Assembly: GCA_947493695.1 (NCBI GenBank)
Contig: CANLSF010000004.1
Coordinates: 558,001-622,000 of the forward strand
Length of the DNA: 64,000 nt
DNA from: an uncultured Kiloniellaceae bacterium
GTDB lineage: Bacteria > Pseudomonadota > Alphaproteobacteria > Kiloniellales > Kiloniellaceae
Reading direction: 5' to 3'
A model generated the notes under the pieces. The model did no database searches and was not told the origin of the DNA. It was given only the letters and a program-made list of their open reading frames with translations. A program made the translations under genes and the position numbers. Every line of letters starts with the position of its first letter. The stretch's first letter is position 1. Below are positions 37,014 to 46,171 of this stretch, in pieces.

Positions 37014-37892
37014 ATGATGAGATCGTTTTTCGCCCTTCCAGATGCATTTGACCGGCCTGCGCCAGCTGTCCGCAAGGTTGCACGCCTTGCCTGCTTCGGC
37101 CTTTTGCTCAGTGCCGCGGCTTGCACGACAGCGACGACACCGACTCCGAACACAGCCGAATCCATCATCGAATCCGCGCTTTCATCTTCAGTGCAGCTTT
37201 TCACGGAACGCGAAGACGGTCGCCGGCGCACCGGCTCAGGCGTTGTGTTCGCTCTAGAGAACGAGCGTTCCTACATCGTCACCACAGCGCATCTTCTGGA
37301 ACCGCAGGTGCCGCAGAAGGTGTTCGTCGCCCTGCCCGGTCATGAGGAACGTGTCGAGGCACAGGTGCTGACGGTCAACGCCGAAAAGGACATCGCGCTC
37401 CTGGAAACAGCTCCGCTGCATGTCACACCTGTACATTTTCAGGAAGACGCGCGACTGGGCGAAAACATCTGGGTCGTATCCTTTCCCTGGGGACGCCGCG
37501 TGACGGTCGTGAACGGATTCGTCAGTCAGGTCGCACAGGAAAACGACAACCCGGCATCAATCACACGCGGACCGATCAGCCTCATCGATGCGACGGTCAG
37601 CTACGGTACCAGCGGCGGCGGTGTCTTCAACGGCCAAACAGGAAATCTTTTGGGGATCGTGCGTGGATATCGCACGGCTAAACTCTCGGTACCAGGCGGC
37701 GGTGGGCAAAGTTTGAGCGTGCCGATCGCAGGCGAAACAACGGTGATCCCGATCTCGGATATCCGTTGTCAGTTAAAAGAGGCGCAATTGGCACATCTGA
37801 CGCCAATCGAAGACTGGGCCAGCCTAAACGACGGCGTTCGTGGCTGCCCGAAAATCACAGCCTCGAATCCAGGCGTAACGAAAACGAACTGA
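37014..37892 (+). CDS. Trypsin-like serine protease, predicted lipoprotein
   Basis: A 292-residue protein with an N-terminal hydrophobic segment ending in a lipobox LSAAAC (Cys37), so probably a membrane-anchored periplasmic lipoprotein. The S1-type triad is visible: His in IVTTAHLL, Asp in EKDIALLE, Ser in SYGTSGGGVF. The fold is HtrA-like without a PDZ domain; length fits a bare protease domain plus anchor. The ATG pair at 37014/37017 is near an AAGA sequence. It is divergent from tssA, so it shares the T6SS intergenic region, but a link to T6SS is not shown. It is followed by a hairpin shared with the convergent DUF1344 gene. Confidence 0.82.
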   Translation: MMRSFFALPDAFDRPAPAVRKVARLACFGLLLSAAACTTATTPTPNTAESIIESALSSSVQLFTEREDGRRRTGSGVVFALENERSYIVTTAHLLEPQVPQKVFVALPGHEERVEAQVLTVNAEKDIALLETAPLHVTPVHFQEDARLGENIWVVSFPWGRRVTVVNGFVSQVAQENDNPASITRGPISLIDATVSYGTSGGGVFNGQTGNLLGIVRGYRTAKLSVPGGGGQSLSVPIAGETTVIPISDIRCQLKEAQLAHLTPIEDWASLNDGVRGCPKITASNPGVTKTN

Positions 37893-37949
37893 TCGCGTTA
37901 CTCGCGTCAGTCAGATCTTTTTCTTTTCACAGATCACTTGATCGCCAAG

Positions 37950-37975
37950 GGGCACGGGTCGTACAACCCGTGCCC
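37950..37975. terminator. Hairpin between convergent genes (bidirectional terminator candidate)
   Basis: GGGCACGGGT and ACCCGTGCCC form a perfect 10-pair stem with a six-base loop, between the ends of the protease gene (plus) and the DUF1344 gene (minus). No T-run follows on either strand, so termination efficiency is uncertain. Confidence 0.6.
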
Positions 37976-37994
37976 TCAGCGTCAGAACAACTGC

Positions 37995-38249
37995 TTACTG
38001 AGCAGGTGCGATCGACGTAGCGACGTTCTTGCCGTCCTGCTGCTCAAAAGAAACCGTGACTTCGGTTCCAGGAGCCAGACCGTCAAGAGGAACACCCTCT
38101 ACAACTTCAAAAGTCGTGCCGTCTTCGAGCGTCAGGGTGCTGGTTCCAGGATCGGCCATGGCGATGCGACCGGAAGCTTCTTCTGCATGCGCTGCGCCTG
38201 CAAAACCCAGGAACGCGAACACGGAAAGTGCAGTGAGTAACTTTTTCAT
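37995..38249 (-). CDS. DUF1344 small secreted protein
   Basis: An 84-residue protein. MKKLLTALSVFAFLGFAGAAHA is a clear signal peptide, and the mature part is a small beta domain with TSTLTLEDGTTFEVVEG, GLAPGTEVTVSFEQ and DGKNVATSI, which fits the DUF1344 family found in alphaproteobacteria. The function is unknown; these proteins are probably periplasmic. ATG 38249 has GGGATA upstream; earlier in-frame codons add a non-signal sequence. It is convergent with the protease gene and shares a hairpin terminator with it. Confidence 0.85.
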   Translation of the reverse strand: MKKLLTALSVFAFLGFAGAAHAEEASGRIAMADPGTSTLTLEDGTTFEVVEGVPLDGLAPGTEVTVSFEQQDGKNVATSIAPAQ

Positions 38250-38608
38250 AGTCTGTATCCCAATATTTGTTTTCGAATAGCAATCAGTTGCATGATTCAA
38301 ATCTAGGCTCGGCAATCACAACCGTGAAGGGACAAGATCTGGCCAAAAGTGTGTCAGCAAAAGGCCAGATCGACAGCGCTGTGACAGCTTCGAGGCACAG
38401 CATTTTCCAGTCGCGCGTAAAGTGAGGAAAACCGCGAAGAATTTGCGAAACCAACAACTTGTTCACAGTTGCTCAGGAATGTTTTCACCCGCGTGGGAAA
38501 GCGTCTTAATGAAAAGGATTAAGAATTCCAGTCCACGGTTTTTGCACGTACGGCGTCAAGTCGATGCAGAGCCTGCCAGATTCGTGTTTACCGCTTCAGC
38601 GCCCCTCA
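38250..38608. other. Intergenic region, DUF1344 / IclR
   Basis: About 360 bases without a supported gene. It must hold the promoter of the DUF1344 gene and the 3' end of the iclR message. No repeat or hairpin of note was seen. Confidence 0.5.
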
Positions 38609-39289
38609 TTAAAGCAAGGCACAGCTCAGTCGCGCGGACGCTCCTTTCAAGAGGGCTATACTTTGGTCGCGCTGCTTCGCGCCGAAGCGCGAAGTCGGGC
38701 TGGACACAGCCAACGCCCCTCTTAAATCCCCGTCACGCCCGAGTAATGGCACGGCAACAGCCGACAGCTCCGGGTTCCGTTCGCCAACCGATACATAACA
38801 ACCCTGATCACGCACCTGGGCAATGACCGCAGGATCTCCCTCGTCCGAAAAAGCCCGCAGCACATGCGCGGCAGCACCGCGATCCAACGGCAGCCGTACA
38901 CCCTCGTCCAAATGATGCCGGATCGCCCGCGCTGAATTCTCCCGGTACAAGCAGACACGCTCGGATGCTTCCCGGACATAAAAAGAAGCCGTCTCGCCCG
39001 TGGCTTCCACCAATCCCCTCAGTTCCGGCCTGATGTGTTCGCCCAGATCGAAACTGCGGCGATAGACAGATCCAAGACGCCAGACGCTTGGCCCCAGACG
39101 ATAGAGTCCCTCGGTGTCGCGCGAGATATATCCGAAACGTTCCAGGGACGCGCAGAGCCGTAGGATGGTGCTTTTGTAGAGACCTGTCTCCTCCGCCAAA
39201 CGGGCCAGCGTCAGGGTCCGGCGTTCCTCACCAAAAGCTTCAAGAATGGAGAGCGCCCGCTCCACGGCCTCTACACGTTGCGTCTTCAT
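38609..39289 (-). CDS. IclR-family transcriptional regulator
   Basis: A 226-residue IclR protein: N-terminal winged helix-turn-helix (VERALSILEAFGEERRTLTLARLAEETGLYKSTILRL, residues 8-45; read in parts) and a C-terminal effector-binding domain with SFYVREASERVCLYRE and CYVSVGERNPELSAVAVPL. The last helix is typical. It is divergent from the CoA-transferase/citryl-CoA-lyase pair (125 bases between start codons), so it most likely controls that operon in response to a carboxylic acid or its CoA ester. The effector cannot be told from the sequence. Confidence 0.92.
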   Translation of the reverse strand: MKTQRVEAVERALSILEAFGEERRTLTLARLAEETGLYKSTILRLCASLERFGYISRDTEGLYRLGPSVWRLGSVYRRSFDLGEHIRPELRGLVEATGETASFYVREASERVCLYRENSARAIRHHLDEGVRLPLDRGAAAHVLRAFSDEGDPAVIAQVRDQGCYVSVGERNPELSAVAVPLLGRDGDLRGALAVSSPTSRFGAKQRDQSIALLKGASARLSCALL

Positions 39290-39413
39290 CCGTCTGGTCC
39301 CTAACTCCTGCCTGCGTTCTGTTCAGCAGAATAGCAGAACATCGTTCTTGTGCGCGGAACGTCTTATTGCGTAGCTGCCGGTCGATTTTGCAAACTGCGG
39401 GAGCAACGCCAAC

Positions 39414-40628
39414 ATGTCCCCCCTGTCTGGAATACGTGTCCTGGATCTGACCAATGTCCTGGCCGGCCCCTTCTGCTGTCACCAGCTGGCCCATATGGGT
39501 GCAAAGGTCATCAAGATAGAGGTGCCCGGGCGCGGAGATCTCGCCCGGCAACTGGGCGCTGATCCAGAACTCAATCAAAAGCTTATGGGCGTTTCTTTCC
39601 TCGCGCAGAATGCGGGCAAGCAATCGGTCACCCTAAATCTGAAGAGCGAGAAAGGCGTTGCGCTTTTGAAGGAACTCGTGCGCTCAGCCGATGTTCTGGT
39701 AGAGAATTTCCGGCCCGGTGTCATGGATCGCCTAGGCATTGGCTGGGGTGTTCTGCAGGAGGTTAACCCGCGTCTCGTTTACTGCGCGATCTCGGGCTTT
39801 GGTCAGGACGGACCCTGGCGCGACCTGCCTGCCTACGATCAGATCATACAGGGTGTCTCCGGCGTCATGAGTATCACCGGTGATGCCGAGACAGCGCCCT
39901 ATCGCGTCGGCACGCCGATCAGCGACACCATTGGCGGCCTAACGGCAGCCTTTGCAATCACCGCCGCGCTTCAGGGCCGCGATGCGCAACACGCTAAAAA
40001 CACAGGGGACGGCAGCTTCATCGACGTCTCAATGTTGGAGGCCACGATGTCGACCATGGGTTGGGTCCTGTCGAACTGGCTGATTGCCGGTCAACGCCCG
40101 AGCGCAAACGGCAATGAGAATTTCACATCCGCGCCCTCTGGGACATTCGCCACAGCGGAGGGACCGTTGAACGTCGCCGCAAACAAGCAGGAACAATGGG
40201 AGATCCTCTGTCACGTCCTGGAGCGTGAAGACCTTCTGGAACACCCGGACTACCTGAGTCGTGAGCTGCGCAAGAACAACCGCGCGGCCTTGAAGCTGGA
40301 ACTGGAAAAATCCTTCCGGCACAAACCCGCCCGCTATTGGTCGGAGTTACTCAATAGGCGTGGAGTCCCCGCTGGCGAGGTACTGGAAGTTCCCGACATC
40401 CTGAAACACCCGCAGATCGCCGAACGCGGCATGATTGCGTCCTTCGAAGCAGTTCCCGGTGCCGATAGAGACATTCAGGTCGCGCGCACCGGTATCAAGC
40501 TGAACGGCGAACCGCCCGCTGTGTCCAGTCCACCACCGCGGCTCGGCGAGCACAACAACGCGGTATATGGAGCGCTTGGATTGAGCCAGCAAGAAATCGA
40601 AAAGCTGAAGAAGGAGCAGATCATATGA
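39414..40628 (+). CDS. Class III (CaiB/BaiF) CoA-transferase
   Basis: A 404-residue enzyme of the CoA-transferase family III, which moves CoA between carboxylic acids via an aspartyl-CoA intermediate. N-terminal IRVLDLTNVLAGPFCC, KIEVPGRGDLAR, FLAQNAGKQSVTLNLK, DVLVENFRPGVMDRLG and YCAISGFGQDGP are diagnostic. The catalytic Asp is likely the one in AYDQIIQGVSG. Length is normal. It overlaps the citryl-CoA-lyase gene by 4 bases (ATGA), so the two are coupled. Substrate: by context, a citrate- or citramalate-like hydroxy-acid. Regulation: by the divergent IclR protein. Confidence 0.92.
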   Translation: MSPLSGIRVLDLTNVLAGPFCCHQLAHMGAKVIKIEVPGRGDLARQLGADPELNQKLMGVSFLAQNAGKQSVTLNLKSEKGVALLKELVRSADVLVENFRPGVMDRLGIGWGVLQEVNPRLVYCAISGFGQDGPWRDLPAYDQIIQGVSGVMSITGDAETAPYRVGTPISDTIGGLTAAFAITAALQGRDAQHAKNTGDGSFIDVSMLEATMSTMGWVLSNWLIAGQRPSANGNENFTSAPSGTFATAEGPLNVAANKQEQWEILCHVLEREDLLEHPDYLSRELRKNNRAALKLELEKSFRHKPARYWSELLNRRGVPAGEVLEVPDILKHPQIAERGMIASFEAVPGADRDIQVARTGIKLNGEPPAVSSPPPRLGEHNNAVYGALGLSQQEIEKLKKEQII

Positions 40629-41422
40629 GCGACGTCAGCGACTGGTGGCGCACCTCAATCATCGATATGGCGCCGGGACAGATCCGGATGCGCGGTCGTC
40701 CCATCGAAGGTCTGATCGGCACAATAACCCTGCCCCAGATGATCTGGCTGATGACCCGCGGCGACCTGCCCAGCGACGCCCAGGCCGAACTCCTGGAATG
40801 CGCGCTCGTTGCCGCTGTCGACCATGGTCCGCAAGCACCCTCGATCGCAGCCGCCCGTATGGCCGTAACCTGTGGGCTCGGACTGAACGGTGCCATGGCT
40901 TCGGCGGTCAACATGCTTGATGATGTCCATGGCGGCGCAGGCGAGCAGGCCGTCGAGCTCTATCACCAAATCGACACCGCGGTATCTGATGGTGTGGAGC
41001 TCCCTGAAGCCGTGGCAATTGCTGTAGAGCACTGGCAATCGGACAGGAGCAAATACCTTCCGGGGTTCGGTCATCGTTTCCACAAACCGCGCGATCCACG
41101 CGCGCCGCGCCTGCTCGCCCTTGTCGAAAATGCAGCAGCCGAGGGAATCGTTTCGGGCCGTTTCGGGATCATCGGCCAGGCTCTTCAGGACTTTCTGGAT
41201 GCGAAAGCGGGTAAGCCGGTTCCGATGAATATCGACGGCGCGACCGCCGTCATCTTCGCTGAGTTAGGATTCGCTCCACCTCTGGCACGGGGCCTCTTCT
41301 GTCTCTCGCGCTCTATCGGGATACTGGCGCATTCCTGGGAACAGATGGAACAGGGCGGACGCAACAAAGGGCCAACACCGCCTGCATATCGTTGGACCTA
41401 CGAAGGCGAAAACCCGATCTAA
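40625..41422 (+). CDS. Citryl-CoA lyase (citrate-synthase-like)
   Basis: A 265-residue protein of the citrate-synthase superfamily, much shorter than citrate synthase and like the lyase domain of ATP-citrate lyase. Three active-site residues are in their usual settings: His in DDVHGGAGEQ, His in LPGFGHRFHK, and Asp in NIDGATAVIF. Such proteins cleave citryl-CoA or a related hydroxyacyl-CoA to acetyl-CoA and an oxo-acid. It is fused in expression with the CoA-transferase through an ATGA overlap, so the pair could cleave citrate: transferase makes citryl-CoA, lyase splits it. Its end overlaps the convergent frameshifted gene by 3 bases. The exact substrate is inference. Confidence 0.85.
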   Translation: MSDVSDWWRTSIIDMAPGQIRMRGRPIEGLIGTITLPQMIWLMTRGDLPSDAQAELLECALVAAVDHGPQAPSIAAARMAVTCGLGLNGAMASAVNMLDDVHGGAGEQAVELYHQIDTAVSDGVELPEAVAIAVEHWQSDRSKYLPGFGHRFHKPRDPRAPRLLALVENAAAEGIVSGRFGIIGQALQDFLDAKAGKPVPMNIDGATAVIFAELGFAPPLARGLFCLSRSIGILAHSWEQMEQGGRNKGPTPPAYRWTYEGENPI

Positions 41423-41810
41423 CTTTTGAGGGCTGCCGCGATGCGCCTCAGGGCCTCAGCAAAAGCCTCTTCCTCCAGATCGAGGTCACCAAGCTTGGGT
41501 GGCGCGCAACTTTTACGCCACATTGCCTTGCTCGTCCGCATCTCATAGGCCAACAACGGCGCATTCCACAAATTATCGCAGCCACTGAAGTAACCGACAT
41601 AGTCTGAGACTTTGCAAAACAGGCATCAATGAGACGCTCACTTGTGAGGGCATTGTAGGTCGCTGCAAGGGCAACCCCGTCTTCTACTTTCAGCCGTCCA
41701 GGATGGAAGAGCTTCGCAACATGCTCCATCAAGCGGTCATTGTCTTTCGTCAGGCTGTCGTAACGCGGGCAAAAGTACTCCGTTTCGGTGATTGCGATTT
41801 TCTCAGCCAT
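41419..41810 (-). pseudogene. Small uncharacterised gene interrupted by a frameshift
   Basis: The first frame gives MAEKIAITETEYFCPRYD... ending in DACFAK, about 67 protein-like residues. The sequence then changes composition abruptly (Arg/Cys/Trp-rich) in that frame. In the -1 frame a sensible continuation starts at once: VSDYVGYFSGCDNLW, then LAYEMRTSKAMW, and DLDLEEEAFAEALRRI before a stop at 41419-41421. So about 130 residues are split near 41610-41614, at a GCAAAG. A one-base deletion, a sequencing error or, less likely, programmed slippage would explain this. No family is recognised. It is convergent with the citryl-CoA lyase gene, overlapping it by 3 bases. Confidence 0.7.
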
Positions 41811-41957
41811 CTCACATCCAACTCCATTTGCGACCACTACTCCCTGAGTTCAATCAGCGACACAAGCGCACTACCTGCACTATGATGGACGAAGCAATCA
41901 ACCCGCCAAGTGTCAAGATTTTATCTGGGACCTTTCGATGATCGCCGGCGCGCCTGT

Positions 41958-42413
41958 ATGAAAATTTGCCACCTCCAGAACCGGCCAGAATTGGCATCGC
42001 TGATCGCTGACAGATGCTGGCACCAATGGTGGACTGACAGTGACGTGACGCTCGCGGATTATCAAAGTGCGATAGAAGATATGGTCACGAGAGGTCGTGT
42101 GCCTTCGGCATTCGTCGCGCATCAGGGCGGAACATACCTTGGTTCGGTTCTGCTTATTGAGGACGACTTAACAGCACGCCCTGCGCTCACCCCCTGGATT
42201 GCCGCCCTTTGGGTCGAACCAAAGTTCAGGAGGCACGGAATCGCTTTGAAACTGATGATTAGGGCTCGCGCAGAAGCCGAAGGGCTTGGGTACAAAGTTT
42301 GTTATCTGAACGCCACGGATGCAAATTCACCATACTATGAAGCGCGCGGCTTCCAGCGAATTGAGAGCGATGTCGACGGGGTAAACGTCTTTTCAATATC
42401 AGCATCAAACTAA
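41958..42413 (+). CDS. GNAT-family N-acetyltransferase
   Basis: A 151-residue acetyltransferase with the GNAT acetyl-CoA motif PKFRRHGIALKLMIRARAEA (R/Q-x-x-G-x-G/A form; here RRHGIA) and the conserved C-terminal YYEARGFQRIE. It transfers acetyl groups to an unknown amine substrate in the cytosol. The ATG at 41958 is chosen because it starts the first beta strand (MKICHLQNRPEL); a GTG at 41910 would add 16 residues with no homology to the fold. Neither has a good ribosome site. It is a single gene; no link to its neighbours is apparent. Confidence 0.85.
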   Translation: MKICHLQNRPELASLIADRCWHQWWTDSDVTLADYQSAIEDMVTRGRVPSAFVAHQGGTYLGSVLLIEDDLTARPALTPWIAALWVEPKFRRHGIALKLMIRARAEAEGLGYKVCYLNATDANSPYYEARGFQRIESDVDGVNVFSISASN

Positions 42414-42558
42414 CAGGCAACAAGCTGCTTAGGCTCGAGCTTCGATCCGCCTCAAACCCGATGAATGGCATCTTCAAATTGAGAAACGCCTGTCAAACGC
42501 CCAAAGATCGGCCTTGCCATAAAAGACAAACCCGCCGGAATTTTAGAAAAGAGAAAGT

Positions 42559-42635
42559 TGGTCGGAGCGGCAGGATTCGAACCTGCGACCCCTTGGCCCC
42601 CAGCCAAGTGCGCTACCAGACTGCGCCACGCTCCG
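42559..42635 (-). tRNA. tRNA-Pro (anticodon GGG)
   Basis: On the minus strand the cloverleaf is complete: acceptor CGGAGCG/CGCTCCG, D-arm with GCGC stems, anticodon stem CTTGG/CCAAG with loop CTGGGGG, so the anticodon is GGG, and T-arm with TTCGAAT. Discriminator A and CCA are encoded. It lies downstream of the merR gene on the same strand, the usual place in alphaproteobacteria. Confidence 0.97.
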
Positions 42636-42864
42636 TACCTGTATTCTGGCGGGACGTTGAAGGTCCCGGCCCTGCAAGCTGCAGGGTGGATCTGTATACT
42701 CTGGCGATATCGGCAACGCAATGGGCTGGAAGAGAAATTCTTTTCTTACCTGAAGATCGCGTTTCCAAGTTGGCCAGAGCACCGCGTCACACGCGGTTGG
42801 TTCGAGCATGAGACACGAGTGAACCCCGCTCACCCCTTCAGCTTTGCAATAACCTTATGAGATT

Positions 42865-43266
42865 CTAACGGCTTGCTGCGCGCAACATATCCCGCAACTC
42901 ACCCAGCTCGGACAGAATGTCCCGAAGCTCGCTTGCCTTGGTCTTGGCCGCGGGTGGCGGGCTCAGTGGCAACTCAGCCGTCTCTTCAACTTCAGCATCC
43001 AGCTTGCCATGCCCCTCGCGGAGCAGTTTCTGCACGCCTTTAATTGTGTAGCCGTCGGTGTAAAGCAGTTCGCGAATACGCCGCAAAAGATCAACATCTT
43101 CAGGACGATAGTAGCGTCTGCCGCCTCCCCGCTTTAAGGGTTTGACTTGCGTGAACTTGGTTTCCCAGAACCTGAGGACGTGTTGAGGCACATCCAGATC
43201 TTCCGAAACTTCACTGATAGTTCGGAAGGCGGCGTGAGACTTACCGGCAGAACGGCTTGCAGGCAT
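42865..43266 (-). CDS. MerR-family transcriptional regulator
   Basis: A 133-residue protein with a MerR winged helix-turn-helix: [60 protein letters not shown]. The C-terminal part has a Pro-rich linker and a short helix, with no cysteines for metal binding, so it is not a metal-sensing MerR. This is the standard gene found after ihfA in alphaproteobacteria (plsX-fabH-ihfA-merR). Its target is not established. It is 65 bases after ihfA. Confidence 0.93.
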   Translation of the reverse strand: MPASRSAGKSHAAFRTISEVSEDLDVPQHVLRFWETKFTQVKPLKRGGGRRYYRPEDVDLLRRIRELLYTDGYTIKGVQKLLREGHGKLDAEVEETAELPLSPPPAAKTKASELRDILSELGELRDMLRAASR

Positions 43267-43331
43267 AAAAAGCGGGACTCCTTGTCGGCGCCCCCTATCT
43301 ACGTCAATGCCCCCTTACGGAAGACATTGCC

Positions 43332-43637
43332 CTACGACGATGACAGGGTTTTGTTTATTCGGTTTTTCAGCACATGCGAGGCACGAAACACCAAAACACG
43401 CCGTGGGAGAATGGGCACTTCTTCACCGGTTTTAGGATTGCGCCCGATACGTTGGCCCTTTTGTCGAACAGAGAAACTTCCAAAAGACGAAAGTTTCACC
43501 ATTTCCCCTCGAACAAGAGCACTTGAAATTTCATTTAACACAGTTTCCACCAAATCGGCAGACTCGTTCCGAGACAAACCAACTTCCTGGTAAACAGCTT
43601 CGCTCAGATCGGCGCGAGTTATAGTCGCCTCGGCCAT
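43332..43637 (-). CDS. ihfA: Integration host factor subunit alpha
   Basis: A 101-residue IHF-alpha. It has the HU/IHF fold signature: [51 protein letters not shown], with the DNA-intercalating Pro in GRNPKTGE, and a C-terminal [15 protein letters not shown]. Forms a heterodimer with IhfB and bends DNA at specific sites, affecting transcription, recombination and replication. ATG has GGAGGGGG upstream. It lies after fabH with 169 bases that probably contain its own promoter, and before merR. Confidence 0.97.
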   Translation of the reverse strand: MAEATITRADLSEAVYQEVGLSRNESADLVETVLNEISSALVRGEMVKLSSFGSFSVRQKGQRIGRNPKTGEEVPILPRRVLVFRASHVLKNRINKTLSSS

Positions 43638-43806
43638 TGGCCCCCTCCACTCCCCATTTTTTTCACGTTACCCCATCGTTCTCAAATCGTCAAACACTCA
43701 ACGACTACTGATGGATGGGCGCCAAACTTTACACAGCTTCACACCAAGTATGGTTAAGAGATTTACTTTACTACAGCAATAGTAAGTCGCAGGCGCAACT
43801 GCAGGT

Positions 43807-44781
43807 CTACCAGCGAACCAGCGCCGATCCCCACGTAAAACCACCGCCCATGGCCTCCATCAGCACGAGATCCCCCGCTTTGATCCGGCCGTCGCGTGTC
43901 GCCTCTACTAACGCAAGTGGTATTGAAGCGGCGGAAGTGTTCGCGTGCTTATCAACCGTTTTGACCACACGCTCGTCTGGCAGCTTCAATCGGCGTCCCA
44001 TGGACTCGATGATCCGCAGGTTCGCCTGGTGCGGAACCAGCCAGTCGATGTCCTCAGCTGTCAGATTATTCGTTTCCAGCGCGGTATCGATCGCTTCAGC
44101 CATTCGAACCACCGCATGACGGAAGACTTCCTTGCCTTCCATGCGCAGAAACCCTGCGGTTCCCGTTGTGGAAGGTCCACCGTCGACATAAAGCGCATCC
44201 CGGTGACGCCCGTCAGAATAGATGTGCGTCGAGAGAATGCCCCGGTCATCGGTCGTCCCGGCACCCTCTTCCGCCGAGAGCACCACGGCACCGGCGCCGT
44301 CCCCGAAAAGCACACAGGTTCCCCGGTCTTCCCAATCCAGAATCCGCGAGAAAGTCTCAGCACCGATCACAATGGCCGTCTTGGCCTGTCCGCAGCGGAT
44401 AAAGTTGTCGGCAATCGACATGGCGTAGATAAAGCCGCTACAGACCGCCTGGACGTCAAAAGCCGCGCCCTTGACCATTCCCAGACCTTCCTGGATCCGG
44501 GTCGCGGTCGCGGGAAAGGTATCGTCTGGCGTCGCCGTCGCGCAGATGATCAGGTCTACGTCATCCGCCGTCATCCCGGCGTCGTTCAGGGCATCCTTGG
44601 CCGCCTTGATCCCGAGATGAGAGGTAAACTCGCCTTCGGCTGCAATACGCCGCTCACGGATGCCGGTTCTCTGGGCGATCCATTCGTCCGAAGTATCGAT
44701 GCGTTGAGCCAGTTCTGCGTTTGTAATTCTTTTCGCGGGAAGATAGGACCCGCAGCCCTTCACCTGAGATCTGATCGTCAT
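43807..44781 (-). CDS. fabH: 3-oxoacyl-ACP synthase III (FabH)
   Basis: A 324-residue KAS III that condenses acetyl-CoA with malonyl-ACP to start type II fatty acid synthesis. The catalytic triad is present: Cys in [12 protein letters not shown], His in [10 protein letters not shown], Asn in [15 protein letters not shown]-terminal [18 protein letters not shown] and [12 protein letters not shown] are typical. The start is 1 base after the plsX stop, so the two are coupled, in the standard plsX-fabH order. Confidence 0.97.
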   Translation of the reverse strand: MTIRSQVKGCGSYLPAKRITNAELAQRIDTSDEWIAQRTGIRERRIAAEGEFTSHLGIKAAKDALNDAGMTADDVDLIICATATPDDTFPATATRIQEGLGMVKGAAFDVQAVCSGFIYAMSIADNFIRCGQAKTAIVIGAETFSRILDWEDRGTCVLFGDGAGAVVLSAEEGAGTTDDRGILSTHIYSDGRHRDALYVDGGPSTTGTAGFLRMEGKEVFRHAVVRMAEAIDTALETNNLTAEDIDWLVPHQANLRIIESMGRRLKLPDERVVKTVDKHANTSAASIPLALVEATRDGRIKAGDLVLMEAMGGGFTWGSALVRW

Positions 44782-44782
44782 A

Positions 44783-45829
44783 TTATACGGCAGCCGCCTG
44801 CGCTTCCGGTTGTTGGCGGGTCAAGGTCGAGAAATCCGCCTGAATTTTCTCGATGACCCCATGATTTGCCATGTCGATCGCCACGCCGATGGCATTGGCG
44901 AATCCGAGAGCATCGGTTCCGCCGTGGCTCTTCACCGCAATTCCGTTCAGACCGAGGAAGATTGCGCCGTTGTAAACCCGTGGATCGACCCGCTTGCGCA
45001 GCTTGCGCATGGCAGAACGCGCCAGGACATAGCCGATGCCCGCAAACAACGAACTCTTGAAGGTCTGGCGAACATATTCATTGATCAGCTTGGCTGTGCC
45101 TTCTGCCGTCTTCAGGGCAATGTTGCCCGTAAAACCATCGGTCACGATGACATCCACACTGCCCTTGGCGATGTCGTCGCCTTCGACAAATCCGACAAAC
45201 TCACCCGGCAGATTGGAACGGCGCAGGATCGCACTGGCGTCCTGCAGGTACTCATGCCCCTTGATGTCTTCCGAACCGACATTCAGCAGACCATATGAGG
45301 GCTGCAGAATGCCCAGGACACAACGTGCGAAGACATTCCCCATGACGGCGAAGTCCACGATGTTATCCGCATCGCAATTCAGGTTGGCGCCCAGGTCAAG
45401 CATGACCGATTCGCCGCGGAGTGTCGGAAAGAACGACGCAATCGCCGGACGATCAACGCCCGGCAGAGTCTTGAGCACGAATTTGGCCATCGCCATCAAC
45501 GCACCCGTATTACCTGCGGAAACCACACCTGACGCACTACCGTCCTGCACCGCATTGATTGCGAGGCGCATACTCGACTTGCGTCCGGCACGCAGGGCCA
45601 CGGAGGGTTTATCACCGCTGCGGACCACATCGTCTGTATGAATAAGCGTGGTTACGGCCTTGAGGCGTTCCGAACGATCAAGCAGAGGACCGACTTCGTC
45701 CTCACGCCCGTACATCAGAAAATCTACCTCAGGGAAACGTTCGCAGGCCATTTCGGCACCATCGACAACAACGCGGGGTGCTGAATCTCCCCCCATCGCA
45801 TCAAGTGCTATGGTCAAACGGTCGCTCAC
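44783..45829 (-). CDS. plsX: Phosphate acyltransferase PlsX
   Basis: A 348-residue enzyme converting acyl-ACP to acyl-phosphate for phospholipid synthesis. [48 protein letters not shown], and [15 protein letters not shown] are characteristic. The start chosen is GTG at 45829, with GTAGG four bases upstream; another GTG at 45847 lies in frame. It is 63 bases after rpmF and directly precedes fabH; rpmF-plsX-fabH is a widespread order in alphaproteobacteria. Confidence 0.96.
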   Translation of the reverse strand: MSDRLTIALDAMGGDSAPRVVVDGAEMACERFPEVDFLMYGREDEVGPLLDRSERLKAVTTLIHTDDVVRSGDKPSVALRAGRKSSMRLAINAVQDGSASGVVSAGNTGALMAMAKFVLKTLPGVDRPAIASFFPTLRGESVMLDLGANLNCDADNIVDFAVMGNVFARCVLGILQPSYGLLNVGSEDIKGHEYLQDASAILRRSNLPGEFVGFVEGDDIAKGSVDVIVTDGFTGNIALKTAEGTAKLINEYVRQTFKSSLFAGIGYVLARSAMRKLRKRVDPRVYNGAIFLGLNGIAVKSHGGTDALGFANAIGVAIDMANHGVIEKIQADFSTLTRQQPEAQAAAV

Positions 45830-45892
45830 AAAACCTACTTTCGCCACACGTCAGCAAGGACAATCGGCAAATTCAACGTAGCTGCAACCGCA

Positions 45893-46072
45893 CTAGGCTT
45901 CTGTCTCTGAGACTTCACGTCCGTCGTAGTGTCCGCAAGATGCGCAGACGTGGTGCGGTCTCTTCAGTTCACCACAGTTTGAGCACTCATGATAGCTGTT
46001 TGATGCAAGCGCGTCATGGGCACGGCGCATGTTGCGGCGCGACGGGGAAATTTTACTCTTTGGAACAGCCAT
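45893..46072 (-). CDS. rpmF: Ribosomal protein L32
   Basis: A 59-residue protein [20 protein letters not shown]..., with the zinc ribbon [18 protein letters not shown] (two CxxC pairs) and the typical HYDGREV end. L32 is part of the large subunit near the peptide exit. All four zinc-ligand cysteines are present (C+ form). It lies between yceD and plsX, as in most proteobacteria, and the ATG at 46072 is the only candidate of the right length. Confidence 0.97.
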   Translation of the reverse strand: MAVPKSKISPSRRNMRRAHDALASNSYHECSNCGELKRPHHVCASCGHYDGREVSETEA

Positions 46073-46171
46073 AGTTCTCTATCCATCTTTCACAGGGCTA
46101 TCATTTGGCCAGCGGGTGAGCGCAGAGCCGTGTAATAGCTAAATTATATCCTTGCGGCAAGCCCGACAGCC

